From Paenibacillus dauci (lineage in GTDB: Bacteria > Bacillota > Bacilli > Paenibacillales > Paenibacillaceae), in assembly GCF_000971985.1 (NCBI RefSeq), contig NZ_KQ040800.1, positions 217-64,216 of the forward strand: DNA of 64,000 bases, read 5' to 3'. This document shows positions 17,146 to 25,621 of this stretch, piece after piece; position 1 is the stretch's first letter; each line of letters begins with the position of its first letter. The position numbers and the translations under genes are program-made. The notes below the pieces were generated by a model. That model saw nothing but the letters and a program-made list of their open reading frames with translations. It was not told the DNA's origin and made no database searches.

Positions 17146-17837
17146 GATTGTGTCCTCCGATCTTCGGTGACCTGTCCATCATGAATCCGGATCACCCGTT
17201 TGGCCTGCTCGGCAATCTCCAGATCATGCGTAATCAGAATAATCGTATGTCCCTGGGCATTAAGGGATTGAAGCATATTCATCACTTCTTTGCCTGTTTT
17301 GGGATCGAGGGCGCCAGTAGGTTCATCAGCCAGCAAGATGGGAGGCTGTCCAGCAAGCGCGCGGGCAATCGCTACCCGCTGCTGCTGTCCACCGGAGAGC
17401 TGATTGGGACGATGATGCATTCGTTCCTCCAATCCTACCTTGGTCAATGCTTCTGCGGCTTTTCTTTTTCTTTCGCGATAGGACATTCCCCGGTAGATCA
17501 GCGGAAGTTCTACATTCTCGATTGCCGAAAGTTTGGGCAGGAGATTAAAGTTCTGAAAGATAAATCCGATTTTCTCGTTGCGGATTCTGGCGAGCCGATT
17601 ATCCGACAGCTTCCGTATATTTTGCCCATCCAGCAGATAATTCCCTTCATTGGGAAGATCAAGACAACCAATCATATTCATCAATGTGGATTTGCCCGAT
17701 CCCGAGGGTCCGATGATTGCGACAAATTCTCCATGGTCTATCGTAAAGGATATTCCCTGCAGAACCAGCATCCGTTGTCCTGCCATCATATAGCCATGCT
17801 CCAGATTTTCTATCCGGATCAGCGGTTCTGTACTCAT
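17142..17837 (-). CDS. ABC transporter ATP-binding protein, MacB/LolD type
   Basis: The cytosolic ATPase of the exporter, 231 residues. Walker A is GPSGSGKST (about 43-51), the Q-loop is [17 protein letters not shown], the signature is LSGGQQQR, Walker B is [12 protein letters not shown] and the H-loop His is in ITHDLE. The stop overlaps the permease start and its own start overlaps the adaptor stop (ATGA), implying translational coupling. Confidence 0.95.
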   Translation of the reverse strand: MSTEPLIRIENLEHGYMMAGQRMLVLQGISFTIDHGEFVAIIGPSGSGKSTLMNMIGCLDLPNEGNYLLDGQNIRKLSDNRLARIRNEKIGFIFQNFNLLPKLSAIENVELPLIYRGMSYRERKRKAAEALTKVGLEERMHHRPNQLSGGQQQRVAIARALAGQPPILLADEPTGALDPKTGKEVMNMLQSLNAQGHTIILITHDLEIAEQAKRVIRIHDGQVTEDRRTQS

Positions 17838-19216
17838 TGGCTGCTTCCTCCGGTGGAAGAAGTACTATCATTCGACGTACTGCTTGTGGTCGAGGTACTA
17901 TCGGTTGATGTACTATTGTCCGCGGAAGAAGTGCTATCCGTCGATGTATTACTGTTTGTGGAATCTGTACTGTCCGTCGATGTACTGCTATCGGTAGAAG
18001 AAGTGCTATCTGCTGTACTGCTATCGGTAGGTGAACTGGAATCCGTACTTGTGAAACTGTCAGTATCTGAAGCAGTCCCTGTATCTGCTGAAGAGGTATC
18101 CATCGCCGCATCGCTGCTATCCATAGACAATCCAGTATCTCCAAACATATCGGCTTCTGGACCGATTACCTGATCGCCTTCCTTGAGGCCGCTTTTGATT
18201 TCGATCAGGCTTTCGTTATGGATGCCGACTTTGACTTCCTTCTCGACCGGGGCAGGGGATGTGCCTGCTGGTGCCTGTGGATCAGGCTTACCCTGCAGCT
18301 GAACAAAGTATTTGCCATCCCGCTGATTCACGGTCTCTAAAGGAAGTACAGGAATATTCTTTTTTTCCTCTACAAAAATTGTAGCCTGAGCAGACATGCC
18401 TGCCTTGGCATTGGGTGCCCGATCCAGATGAATAGTTACAGCAAACGTAGATACTCCGTTTTTGATCGAACCTTCATTGGCTATAGCCGATACACGCCCG
18501 GTATAGGTCTGATCGGGTAGTGCATCCAGTTGTACAGAAGCTTTCATGCCGGTATGAATCTTGGGGATATTCATTTCGTCCACCTGAATCGTAGCGCTCA
18601 GGTCATGATAGTCCACAATAGTAAATACTTCAGCTCCATTGCTGACTGCACCGCCAGGAACAATGCTGACTTTGGTAATCGTACCGCTGACCGGTGCAAC
18701 CAGTGGATTATGAGGAATCTGGTCTTTTTGCAGCTGTGCAATTTCAGATTCTGTGCTGGCGATATCGGTTTTGGCTTTTTCAATGCCGAGTCGGGCACTA
18801 TCTATATCGGTTTGGGACGTACCGTCCATAACGAGCTGTTTGTACTGCTCCTGCTTGTCATGCAGATCACTCTGCTGCTGCTGAAGCGTGGTTGTACGCT
18901 GGCGCATATCCTTGGAGACATCGGTGCCTTTGTATGTCATCAGCACCTGTCCTTTTTTGACGTCCATATTCAGCTTGCCCAATACTTGATTCACATTTCC
19001 CTGATCAGCAGCATAGACGATGGTCTGTTCGGTAGCTTTGGTGGCACCGGAGCCTTTGATTTGAACAGAGATAGTATCTTTTTGGACAGTAATCAGATTG
19101 GGAACAATAATCGGCGCCGGTTCGGGCTTGGGCCAGAAATGGTATATGGCGGCTGCCGCCGCCGCTGCGACTACAACAGTCACAGCGGTGATCCAGATTG
19201 CTTTTTTACTTCTCAT
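17834..19216 (-). CDS. efflux adaptor (HlyD/MacA-like) with long Ser/Thr/Asp tail
   Basis: Links the ABC permease to the cell surface. An N-terminal membrane anchor (WITAVTVVVAAAAAAAIYHFW) precedes lipoyl/barrel-sandwich halves (DKKGQ-type loop LNMDVKKGQVLMTY) that flank a short coiled coil (TTLQQQQSDLHDKQEQYK, about 110-165). A beta barrel follows (IQVDEMNIPKIHTGMKASV). The last ~100 residues are an acidic low-complexity tail built of repeats such as STDSTSS, not part of the adaptor fold and possibly a spacer through the cell wall. It overlaps both neighbours by 4 bases (ATGA). Confidence 0.9.
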   Translation of the reverse strand: MRSKKAIWITAVTVVVAAAAAAAIYHFWPKPEPAPIIVPNLITVQKDTISVQIKGSGATKATEQTIVYAADQGNVNQVLGKLNMDVKKGQVLMTYKGTDVSKDMRQRTTTLQQQQSDLHDKQEQYKQLVMDGTSQTDIDSARLGIEKAKTDIASTESEIAQLQKDQIPHNPLVAPVSGTITKVSIVPGGAVSNGAEVFTIVDYHDLSATIQVDEMNIPKIHTGMKASVQLDALPDQTYTGRVSAIANEGSIKNGVSTFAVTIHLDRAPNAKAGMSAQATIFVEEKKNIPVLPLETVNQRDGKYFVQLQGKPDPQAPAGTSPAPVEKEVKVGIHNESLIEIKSGLKEGDQVIGPEADMFGDTGLSMDSSDAAMDTSSADTGTASDTDSFTSTDSSSPTDSSTADSTSSTDSSTSTDSTDSTNSNTSTDSTSSADNSTSTDSTSTTSSTSNDSTSSTGGSSQ

Positions 19217-21960
19217 GCTTTGCCTCCAGTTGTATTCGATGCGTTATTTTGGCTTTTATCCGGACTGGTAGTTTTACCGGCATTGCCAGCAGTAGCAGAA
19301 CCGTCTGTTGTACCAGGTTTGCCGGTATCAGGGGTCTCGGGTGTGTCGGGTATGGATGGGACAGGTGATGAGCTGCCTGTATTGGATGAAGAGTCGATGG
19401 TCGTCAGAACCATTTCCAGGTTATAGCTCTGGCTTCCCAGCTGGATCCGTTCACCCTGGAATTCATCATAGACATTCATAGTGAATTTTCTCGATTTAGT
19501 CGTTTTGTATGCATTGCTCGTCAGGGAAGTAGAGTAGGCGAGCGATTGGCCTGTAGTCAGATCGGTACCCGGAACCATTACTTTTTCCTGAATTTGTCCA
19601 GATGGATCAACCCACTGCAGAATTAGGCGATGACCGGTATCTCCTGTCTCATAGTTGTTATTTTTGGTCAGATTATAGGTCATGTTAAAGGAAACGGTAT
19701 CCTGACCTTCTATCAGTGTGCCTGTAGCACGTGTTATGGCAAACGTATACGGGAACAATTCCATATTGCTGCTGAGCGTAGTAACCGGAGTCGCTGTTTG
19801 CTTTTTCAAGGACAGTTCAACAGCATTGATATAAGCAGTTGGTGTATCGCTTGCCTGGGCCAGTTGGCCTTCTTTGACGCCTTCACCAATATATAGGGTC
19901 AACTGGGACATGTTCACATCGGCAGGAAGCTGACTCCACACCGTTACCAGATTTTTACCTTTTGGACGAATTGCTTTGCTCGATTGGATTACTTCTGCTT
20001 CGTAGTATTCGTTATCCTGTGTTTTGTAGTAGGCGACCAATCGGGATGGATTGGATGTACGTGTCTCTTCGCTGCTCATCTCCAGCTCGGTATAGGCGAT
20101 ATTCTGTCCTGCGCCTGTATAGGTTACGGTACGACGTTCCTTGACTTCGGCACGTTTCCCGGCTGTCTGGATATGGAAGGATGCACCGCCGGAAATTCGG
20201 GAAACGGCAGAGCTGATTGGTCCGGTACGCAGTGTCAGGAACGGCTCGCTGGCATCTGCAGTAGCATCTGATTTGTCGGCTGCCGTATTCAGTTCAAGCT
20301 GAAGCTGATTCAGATTATGGTCGTACGGGAATCTTCCGATGACGTAATAGACTGCACTGTCTCCGACTGCCAATGAAGAGGTCTCGCTATTCTCCGCTAC
20401 CAATTGAATTGGGCTACTCGTACGATTGTTCTCGGCTCTCATCGATCCGGTTAGCCCCGGTAAAGTCACAGAAGAAGAACCGGCATTGCGCAGACGGATC
20501 TTGGCCACTACCATATCTTCTGTAGACCATGGCATACGCTGGATCGACTCCAGGGTCACACCAAAGCTGCCATAACTGTTATCCACCGTATATTCGGCCT
20601 GTTCGGATTGGGTCTGCTCTGGTGTATACGGAATTTTGTAAAAGGCGGTAGGCAGATCAATTGACTTTGCAGCAGGTGCAGCAGCTGTCTTGGTATCGGT
20701 ATCGCTGGAACTGTTGCTATCAGCTGGTACGGAAGGTTCCATCAATTGCAGCTGCAGCGCGCTTTGTTTAAGTTTGAGCGGCACTTCGGCAGACAGCTGA
20801 ATGACTTTGTCTTCCAGAGGCTTGAGTGTAAGGCTGCCCAGTGCTTTGGTACGGATCGGGAAGGCATAACCTTCGGACGATTTGAGTGCCAGTTCATAAG
20901 CAGGCAGCGTAAGTGCCTGGGTTCCGGTGTTTTTGACGCGGAACTGGATCATCCATGCAGCTTTGTCGCCACTGGTGGACATACTGGCCTGCTTCAGCTG
21001 TGTTTCGATTGTGCTGCTGCCAATAGTCAGTGTTTTGACCTTGCCCGCAGGTACGACCAGATTGGATGCCGTCACATCAGGCAGCTGAAAAGAAGCGACC
21101 GGAAGTTCGGTTTGTAATGTCTGCTCGGTTCGCGTGATCAGCAGTGACATTTTTTTCATTTTTAGCGAAGCTGGGATCTCAGTGAGATAAGTGACAGTCT
21201 TACTGCTTCCAGGGGCAATATTATATTCACGACCAGTATGATCCAGACGAAGTTCGAATGTGGAGCCACCCGGGGACTCAAGGTAGGTTTTATAATTGGG
21301 GGAGTCCAGTGTCTCGGCACCCTTATTGGTAATATTCAGCATAACGACAGCATAGGATGTATTGTTGAACTGGATGGTTTGTAATTTTGCCGGTTTCAGA
21401 ACGATGGGGAGATTATCGATAACTACTTTTTGGCCGTGTCCCTTGGCAGCAGCAGGAGAATAGGAAGCAGGGATATTGAAGCTGCCCAGCTTTTTCTCAT
21501 AGTTCGAACTGTTAAAGTCCCAGCCGAACATAGTGATTCGGGTACCGTTCAGACTGGCCGCGGTCTCGGGCTTGATATAGTAGGTAATAGACAGCTGGTT
21601 ATGAGCAGGGACGATCGTTTTGGTCTTGTCCTCCGGCAGAACCGTACCGCGGGTCGTGATTCCCTGTGAGGTTGTCACTTTGGAAAAGGCATTGAGCAGC
21701 TTGTACGGGCTGGATGTATTATTGGTATAAGTCAGCGTATATACGAGAATACTGCCGGTATTTTTGCGGGCGATCTGCAGATTACTTAGTTTGGCGCTGA
21801 CACCGGACTGCAAAGCAACCGAAGAGACGGAACCCAGTGAGCTTACATGCTGTACCTGAATATGAGGTGTAGTAATATTGGCAGATACCGGGGTAGCTAT
21901 ACTCTGACCGGCGGTTACGATTCCGGCCAGAAGTAAAAAATACGTTGGATAATTCTTCAT
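19213..21960 (-). CDS. large secreted protein of the ABC/two-component operon, function unknown
   Basis: A 915-residue protein with a signal peptide (LLLAGIVTAGQSIATPVSA) and no obvious later membrane segment. Much of it consists of repeated beta-rich modules of about 120-150 residues with 'LTYTNNTSSPYKLL', 'LNITNKGAETLDSP' and 'RVKNTGTQALTLP' strands, resembling DUF4352-like immunoglobulin folds. The C terminus (last ~65 residues) is Ser/Pro/Gly/Thr-rich. No LPxTG or other anchor is seen. ATG is preceded by AGGAGGA. It is the first gene of the operon, so it may be a substrate, a receptor or an extracellular partner of the exporter; this is inference. Confidence 0.8.
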   Translation of the reverse strand: MKNYPTYFLLLAGIVTAGQSIATPVSANITTPHIQVQHVSSLGSVSSVALQSGVSAKLSNLQIARKNTGSILVYTLTYTNNTSSPYKLLNAFSKVTTSQGITTRGTVLPEDKTKTIVPAHNQLSITYYIKPETAASLNGTRITMFGWDFNSSNYEKKLGSFNIPASYSPAAAKGHGQKVVIDNLPIVLKPAKLQTIQFNNTSYAVVMLNITNKGAETLDSPNYKTYLESPGGSTFELRLDHTGREYNIAPGSSKTVTYLTEIPASLKMKKMSLLITRTEQTLQTELPVASFQLPDVTASNLVVPAGKVKTLTIGSSTIETQLKQASMSTSGDKAAWMIQFRVKNTGTQALTLPAYELALKSSEGYAFPIRTKALGSLTLKPLEDKVIQLSAEVPLKLKQSALQLQLMEPSVPADSNSSSDTDTKTAAAPAAKSIDLPTAFYKIPYTPEQTQSEQAEYTVDNSYGSFGVTLESIQRMPWSTEDMVVAKIRLRNAGSSSVTLPGLTGSMRAENNRTSSPIQLVAENSETSSLAVGDSAVYYVIGRFPYDHNLNQLQLELNTAADKSDATADASEPFLTLRTGPISSAVSRISGGASFHIQTAGKRAEVKERRTVTYTGAGQNIAYTELEMSSEETRTSNPSRLVAYYKTQDNEYYEAEVIQSSKAIRPKGKNLVTVWSQLPADVNMSQLTLYIGEGVKEGQLAQASDTPTAYINAVELSLKKQTATPVTTLSSNMELFPYTFAITRATGTLIEGQDTVSFNMTYNLTKNNNYETGDTGHRLILQWVDPSGQIQEKVMVPGTDLTTGQSLAYSTSLTSNAYKTTKSRKFTMNVYDEFQGERIQLGSQSYNLEMVLTTIDSSSNTGSSSPVPSIPDTPETPDTGKPGTTDGSATAGNAGKTTSPDKSQNNASNTTGGKA

Positions 21961-22082
21961 TTATATTCCTCCTGATATGTAGAACTCTGTCTAGGACGAT
22001 CTTCATGTGCCGAGCTACTGACTTATCATAGAAGAAGGTTCTAACACATCGATAAATAAAAGAATGCCAATGATAGACAGAA

Positions 22083-22111
22083 TCTAAAATAAAGTTAAAC
22101 TTTTCTTAAAC
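22083..22111 (-). promoter_or_regulatory. three direct repeats with 11-base period, likely OmpR-family regulator site
   Basis: On the minus strand the sequence reads GTTTAAG-4-GTTTAAC-4-TTTTAGA, three 7-base half-sites with an 11-base period. TATCAT, a possible -10, follows about 8 bases downstream. This layout is typical of PhoB/PhoP-type regulators bound to one DNA face and lies about 120 bases upstream of the first gene of the operon that encodes such a regulator. Autoregulation is inferred. Confidence 0.6.
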
Positions 22112-22193
22112 CGGATGATTATAGTTCATATAAAATATATTAGATTGAAGATATAGCACAACAAACCTATGTCGAATGTGGTATGTGCTCAAA

Positions 22194-22234
22194 TAAAAAT
22201 CCCCATACGGTCAACAATGACCATACAGGGATAT
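22194..22234 (-). terminator. terminator of the DUF4334 gene
   Basis: ATCCC/GGGAT and GGTCA/TGACC arms around ACAA form a hairpin. On the minus strand it is followed by a T-rich run, ending the gene at 22275-22778. It also insulates the downstream operon. Confidence 0.8.
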
Positions 22235-22274
22235 ATGCAGTAGCTGCCGGAGCTGGGGGAACATCATTTATTCG

Positions 22275-22778
22275 TTAGCGAATAGTCGGCCCACCCAGTT
22301 TTTTGAGGTAAAAGAAATACGGCAGCGGATGATTCTTCATATCCATCATGCCCATAACAACATCTACACTGACCTTGCGGAAATGGTCCATAATCGGTAA
22401 ATGGTCATAGATCATCGTCGCAGTAATTCGTCCACGGTGTTCCACCATACGCAGACGAGCTTCTCCGCCATCGCTGGGTACCAATTTCATTTTGTCCACC
22501 AGGCGACCGGGATCGGCAGGGAAAATGCTGCCGTTCTTTTTATAAAAAAGTAAAGGATCGACATTGTCCACCGAGTGAAATGCCTTGCCATACCAATGCA
22601 TTTTCTCCAGTATTCCGTCCATCGGATGACCGGTGCGCAGTTCAAATCCGCGCCAGGTTCCTATCATTTCTTCCAGTTCTACGGCATCCAGTTCATCATA
22701 GAAGTTCAGTGCTTCTTCTCGGGTAATCTGATCCTGATAGGTCATACTCCAGAATTGTGGTTCCATTGTCTCGATCAT
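22275..22778 (-). CDS. GXWXG/DUF4334 domain protein
   Basis: A 167-residue cytosolic protein. The GXWXG motif appears as IGTWRGFEL (about residues 39-47) in the N-terminal half. The C-terminal DUF4334-like half contains RGRITATMIYDHLPIMDHFRKV and ends PYFFYLKK. The biochemical role is unknown for the family. ATG is preceded by GGGAGG. It is a single gene with its own terminator and 283 bases of upstream sequence without a gene. Confidence 0.85.
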   Translation of the reverse strand: MIETMEPQFWSMTYQDQITREEALNFYDELDAVELEEMIGTWRGFELRTGHPMDGILEKMHWYGKAFHSVDNVDPLLFYKKNGSIFPADPGRLVDKMKLVPSDGGEARLRMVEHRGRITATMIYDHLPIMDHFRKVSVDVVMGMMDMKNHPLPYFFYLKKLGGPTIR

Positions 22779-23060
22779 ACGATTTCCTCCCTTAATGATA
22801 TTCTTGCTGGCTGTATCGATAGTTCCATAGCAGAGGAATGCGTCTAGCTATTAGATAGAATAATAGGTCTTATTTAATACTTATACTGGTTCGGAGGTCT
22901 TTAATCGCCAGTTCCATAAAAAGATATACATAGTCTGCAAAAATGCTGGATGGATCATGAAGAAGGCTGGAATAAGACTGTGATTTCCTGGTTTTTATTT
23001 GTAAACCCAGCTTGATTGTTATAAAATGTAAAAAATCAAAAACAGAAAGGAGAAAGCTCA

Positions 23061-23296
23061 ATGAACCGCATCCACAAGCAATCCGAAGCACGACAGAGAA
23101 AATATACGCAGTACCCAGGTGAGTTATTTAAATCAAGCTTCATCAGGCGGCAGAAAAGAGGAGCTCCGGATCATTTCTTGAGAATAGACCTTAGAAGAAT
23201 ATGATCCATTTCATGGACTTCCGGCATATACAGCCGAAGAAATTATTCCGGATATCTCCATGAATCTGCCCCTGATCACGAGAGGGGTTACTAGGA
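23061..23296 (+). pseudogene. possible decayed small gene upstream of the MFS gene
   Basis: A ribosome binding site (AGAAAGGAG) precedes ATG 23061, which opens a 47-codon frame ending at 23204. Coding-like sequence then continues in another frame: one deleted base near 23194 would join it to a stretch reading EEYDPFHGLPAYTAEEIIPDI and on to the MFS start. A middle stretch in a third frame (QVSYLNQASSGGRKEEL) also looks coding. This suggests a gene broken by several frameshifts. I do not recognise the family; the short 47-residue peptide could alternatively be real. Confidence 0.35.
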
Positions 23297-24664
23297 ATGA
23301 AATACATAAGTCGATCGAACTGGAAAGAACAGTTCTCTTTTTGGAAATATCCGTCGATTCTGCTGACGGGTATCGGCATTGCCTATACCGGTGATTGGAT
23401 CTTCCTGATTGCTCTGAATCTGACGGTACTGGATATGTCGGGTTCGGCGCTGGCTGTTGCCGGATTGTATATGCTTCAGCCTTTTGCCACGTTATGCATG
23501 AATAGCTGGGCAGGTAGTCTGATTGACCGTATGAACAAGCGTAATCTGATGATTCTGCTGGATCTGACCCGGTCGGCGCTACTGTTTGTACTTCCTTTTG
23601 TAGACAGGATCTGGATGATCTATGGAGTGGTCTGGTTTATTTATATGGCCAGTGCTGTTTTTCGTCCTTCATCAATGGGATATATTGTACGTTTGATACC
23701 GGTAGAGCATCGCAAACGATTCAATGCAGTTCAGGGGCTGATCAGTTCGGGAGCTTTTTTAATTGGGCCGGCGATAGCGGGGCTGCTGTTCCTGATTATG
23801 AGTCCGCAATCCGCCATTATTTTGACAGCATGCGGATTTTTGTTTTCAGGGTTGATTACGATGATTCTGCCTGATCTGGAAAGCAATAAGGCCGATCAAA
23901 CGTCTGCAAGTCAAGCTGGAGCCAATGGGCGTGGGTTACGAGGCTGGTTGCGGCTGAGCACAAACAAACATGAAGATGGACAACCTGTATCTTCCGGATT
24001 ATCATGGACGGTATTGAAGCAAGACTGGAAAGAAGTGGCAGGTTTCAGCAGTCAGCACCGGATACCGACGCTGATTTATCTGCTGTTTTATCTGATTCTG
24101 GTACTGGCCGCCGGACTGGATTCTCAGGAAGTAGCGCTGACCAAACAGGTACTGCATGTCTCTGACAGTGAATACAGCTATCTTGTCAGTATCGCCGGTG
24201 CCGGTCTGGGTGCAGGTGCATTGGTCAATATGCTGATCGTCAAGCGTCTGTCCATAGCCTGGCTGCTTGGAGGCGGAGCGATAGGAACAGGAATCGGTTA
24301 TGTACTTTATGCTTTTGCAGGTTCATTTATGATGGTGGGAGCGGGATTCTTTTTGCTGGCTTTCTGTCTGGCCTTTGCAAACACCGGATTCACTACGTTC
24401 TACCAGAATCATGTACCCACACATATGATGGGACGGATCAGCAGTATATATGGGCTGGCGATGGCTATACAGCAGATCATCTGTGTGTTCCTCATTGGAA
24501 TGGCAGCTGAGCTCTGGTCCATATCGGGAGCGGTACAGATCGGTGCTGTTATGATGATCGTAATTGCGGTCATTCTCCATATGGTGAGCATTCGTCATTT
24601 CAAAGATCAACCCGAACGAGCATCGACAGCAGTTGTTGCCGGTTCGAATCACACAGGGAACTAG
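23297..24664 (+). CDS. MFS transporter, macrolide-efflux-like
   Basis: A 455-residue major facilitator with about 12 membrane segments. The family loop between TM2 and TM3 reads AGSLIDRMNKRN (about residues 75-86), and FRPSSMGYIVRLIPVEHRKRFNAVQG is typical of the MefA-like/enterobactin-exporter-like group. A long hydrophilic central loop (about residues 200-255) separates the halves. It probably expels a small hydrophobic compound; the substrate is not deducible. GAGAGGGG lies 10 bases before ATG. It is followed by the DnaA box cluster and a terminator. Confidence 0.88.
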   Translation: MKYISRSNWKEQFSFWKYPSILLTGIGIAYTGDWIFLIALNLTVLDMSGSALAVAGLYMLQPFATLCMNSWAGSLIDRMNKRNLMILLDLTRSALLFVLPFVDRIWMIYGVVWFIYMASAVFRPSSMGYIVRLIPVEHRKRFNAVQGLISSGAFLIGPAIAGLLFLIMSPQSAIILTACGFLFSGLITMILPDLESNKADQTSASQAGANGRGLRGWLRLSTNKHEDGQPVSSGLSWTVLKQDWKEVAGFSSQHRIPTLIYLLFYLILVLAAGLDSQEVALTKQVLHVSDSEYSYLVSIAGAGLGAGALVNMLIVKRLSIAWLLGGGAIGTGIGYVLYAFAGSFMMVGAGFFLLAFCLAFANTGFTTFYQNHVPTHMMGRISSIYGLAMAIQQIICVFLIGMAAELWSISGAVQIGAVMMIVIAVILHMVSIRHFKDQPERASTAVVAGSNHTGN

Positions 24665-24753
24665 GATGAAAAGTATAGAAGATCATCATTATTTTGCAGA
24701 AATATCATTCCAAGAAACAGCTTATACAGACAAAAGCAGAAAATATTAACAGT

Positions 24754-24809
24754 TTATCCACGTTATCCACGGCATATTCACTTTTTTAAGAGTTATCCAC
24801 TGTGGATAA
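24754..24809. promoter_or_regulatory. cluster of four DnaA boxes
   Basis: TTATCCACG at 24754-24762 and again immediately at 24763-24771, TTATCCACT at 24793-24801, and TGTGGATAA at 24801-24809, which is TTATCCACA on the other strand. The last is the perfect consensus and the rest match 8 of 9. The boxes lie in AT-rich sequence between two convergent genes. Such clusters away from oriC are known in Bacillus to titrate or sequester DnaA. Confidence 0.75.
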
Positions 24810-24819
24810 AATAATAAAG

Positions 24820-24860
24820 AATCCCCGGTGCATGGATAGTTGGCAGCCGGGGATTTATTT
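24820..24860. terminator. bidirectional terminator between MFS and rhodanese genes
   Basis: AATCCCCGG (24820-24828) pairs with CCGGGGATT (24847-24855), with TGC/GCA inside and A/T-rich sequence on both sides. Confidence 0.87.
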
Positions 24861-24886
24861 ATGATCTGATTGTAATCCAAAAAGAA

Positions 24887-25345
24887 TTATTCTGCTTTTG
24901 CAGGTATTTGCCAGTATAATGGCGCTTCTTCGCCAAGCGTACCTTCTACTGTGCCGCCTTCTTTGCGCCAGTACTCCATGCCACCGGGCATTTCCTTAAC
25001 CGCAAATCCTAGCCGGGCAAGCGTAGCAGCTGCGCGCGTGGCTCCATTACAGGCAGGACCCCAGCAGTACGTAATAATTGTCTTTTCCCGATCCCAGGAG
25101 GCGGTCGTCTCTGCATTAATCCGGCGTCCGGGCAGTGAAATAGCGCCAGGGATATGACATTCTGCATACGACTGTTCATCCCGTACATCCAGCATCATAA
25201 AAGAAGTAACACCTTTACCCAGATCCGCAGCAACATCGGCTATATCGGTCTCATAGGCGAGACGCATAGTAAAATGGCGATACGCCTCTTCGGGTGCAGC
25301 CGCCGGTATTTCTGTAACGGATGAAAAGCGTGAACGTGTATTCAT
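24887..25345 (-). CDS. rhodanese-like sulfurtransferase domain protein
   Basis: A single-domain rhodanese of about 152 residues. The domain shows LDVRDEQSYAECHIPGAISLPG and the active-site loop TYCWGPACNGATRAA, in which the Cys after Tyr is the expected persulfide carrier. It ends with the usual GGMEYWRKEG segment. Start: AAAGGAG is 9 bases before ATG 25345; the ATG at 25354 touches the ribosome binding site. It is divergent from the LysR gene, with a 17-base palindrome between them, so it is the likely target of that regulator. Confidence 0.9.
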   Translation of the reverse strand: MNTRSRFSSVTEIPAAAPEEAYRHFTMRLAYETDIADVAADLGKGVTSFMMLDVRDEQSYAECHIPGAISLPGRRINAETTASWDREKTIITYCWGPACNGATRAAATLARLGFAVKEMPGGMEYWRKEGGTVEGTLGEEAPLYWQIPAKAE

Positions 25346-25484
25346 AATAATCATCTCCTTTATATTATCTAGATTATTGATCTGAAGTCATAAAAGGATC
25401 AGGTATATTCCTGCTCTGTCTGTCTTCTCTACGGATTGTACAGGATTGCGAAGTGCCAGGTACGGTGAAGTTATGAATAGCAGC

Positions 25485-25501
25485 TATCGATATGATCGAT
25501 A
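25485..25501. promoter_or_regulatory. 17-base palindrome, likely LysR operator
   Basis: TATCGAT-ATG-ATCGATA is a perfect 7-3-7 palindrome and contains ATC-N9-GAT, a LysR/NodD-type motif. It lies between the divergent rhodanese and LysR genes, 121 bases upstream of the lysR-type ATG. Confidence 0.65.
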
Positions 25502-25621
25502 ACGTAGTTGAAAAAGGATTAATTTAAGGCTCTATTCTCTATGAAAGTAATTATTTGCTGCAATACAGTGCCTATTTATCGTAAGCTAAAGCATATCTAA
25601 TATCGGGGAGAAGGTACGGAA

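Noticed and set aside
24754-24809. Chromosomal replication origin
   Set aside because: No dnaA, dnaN or other origin genes are in the window; only a cluster of boxes is present.
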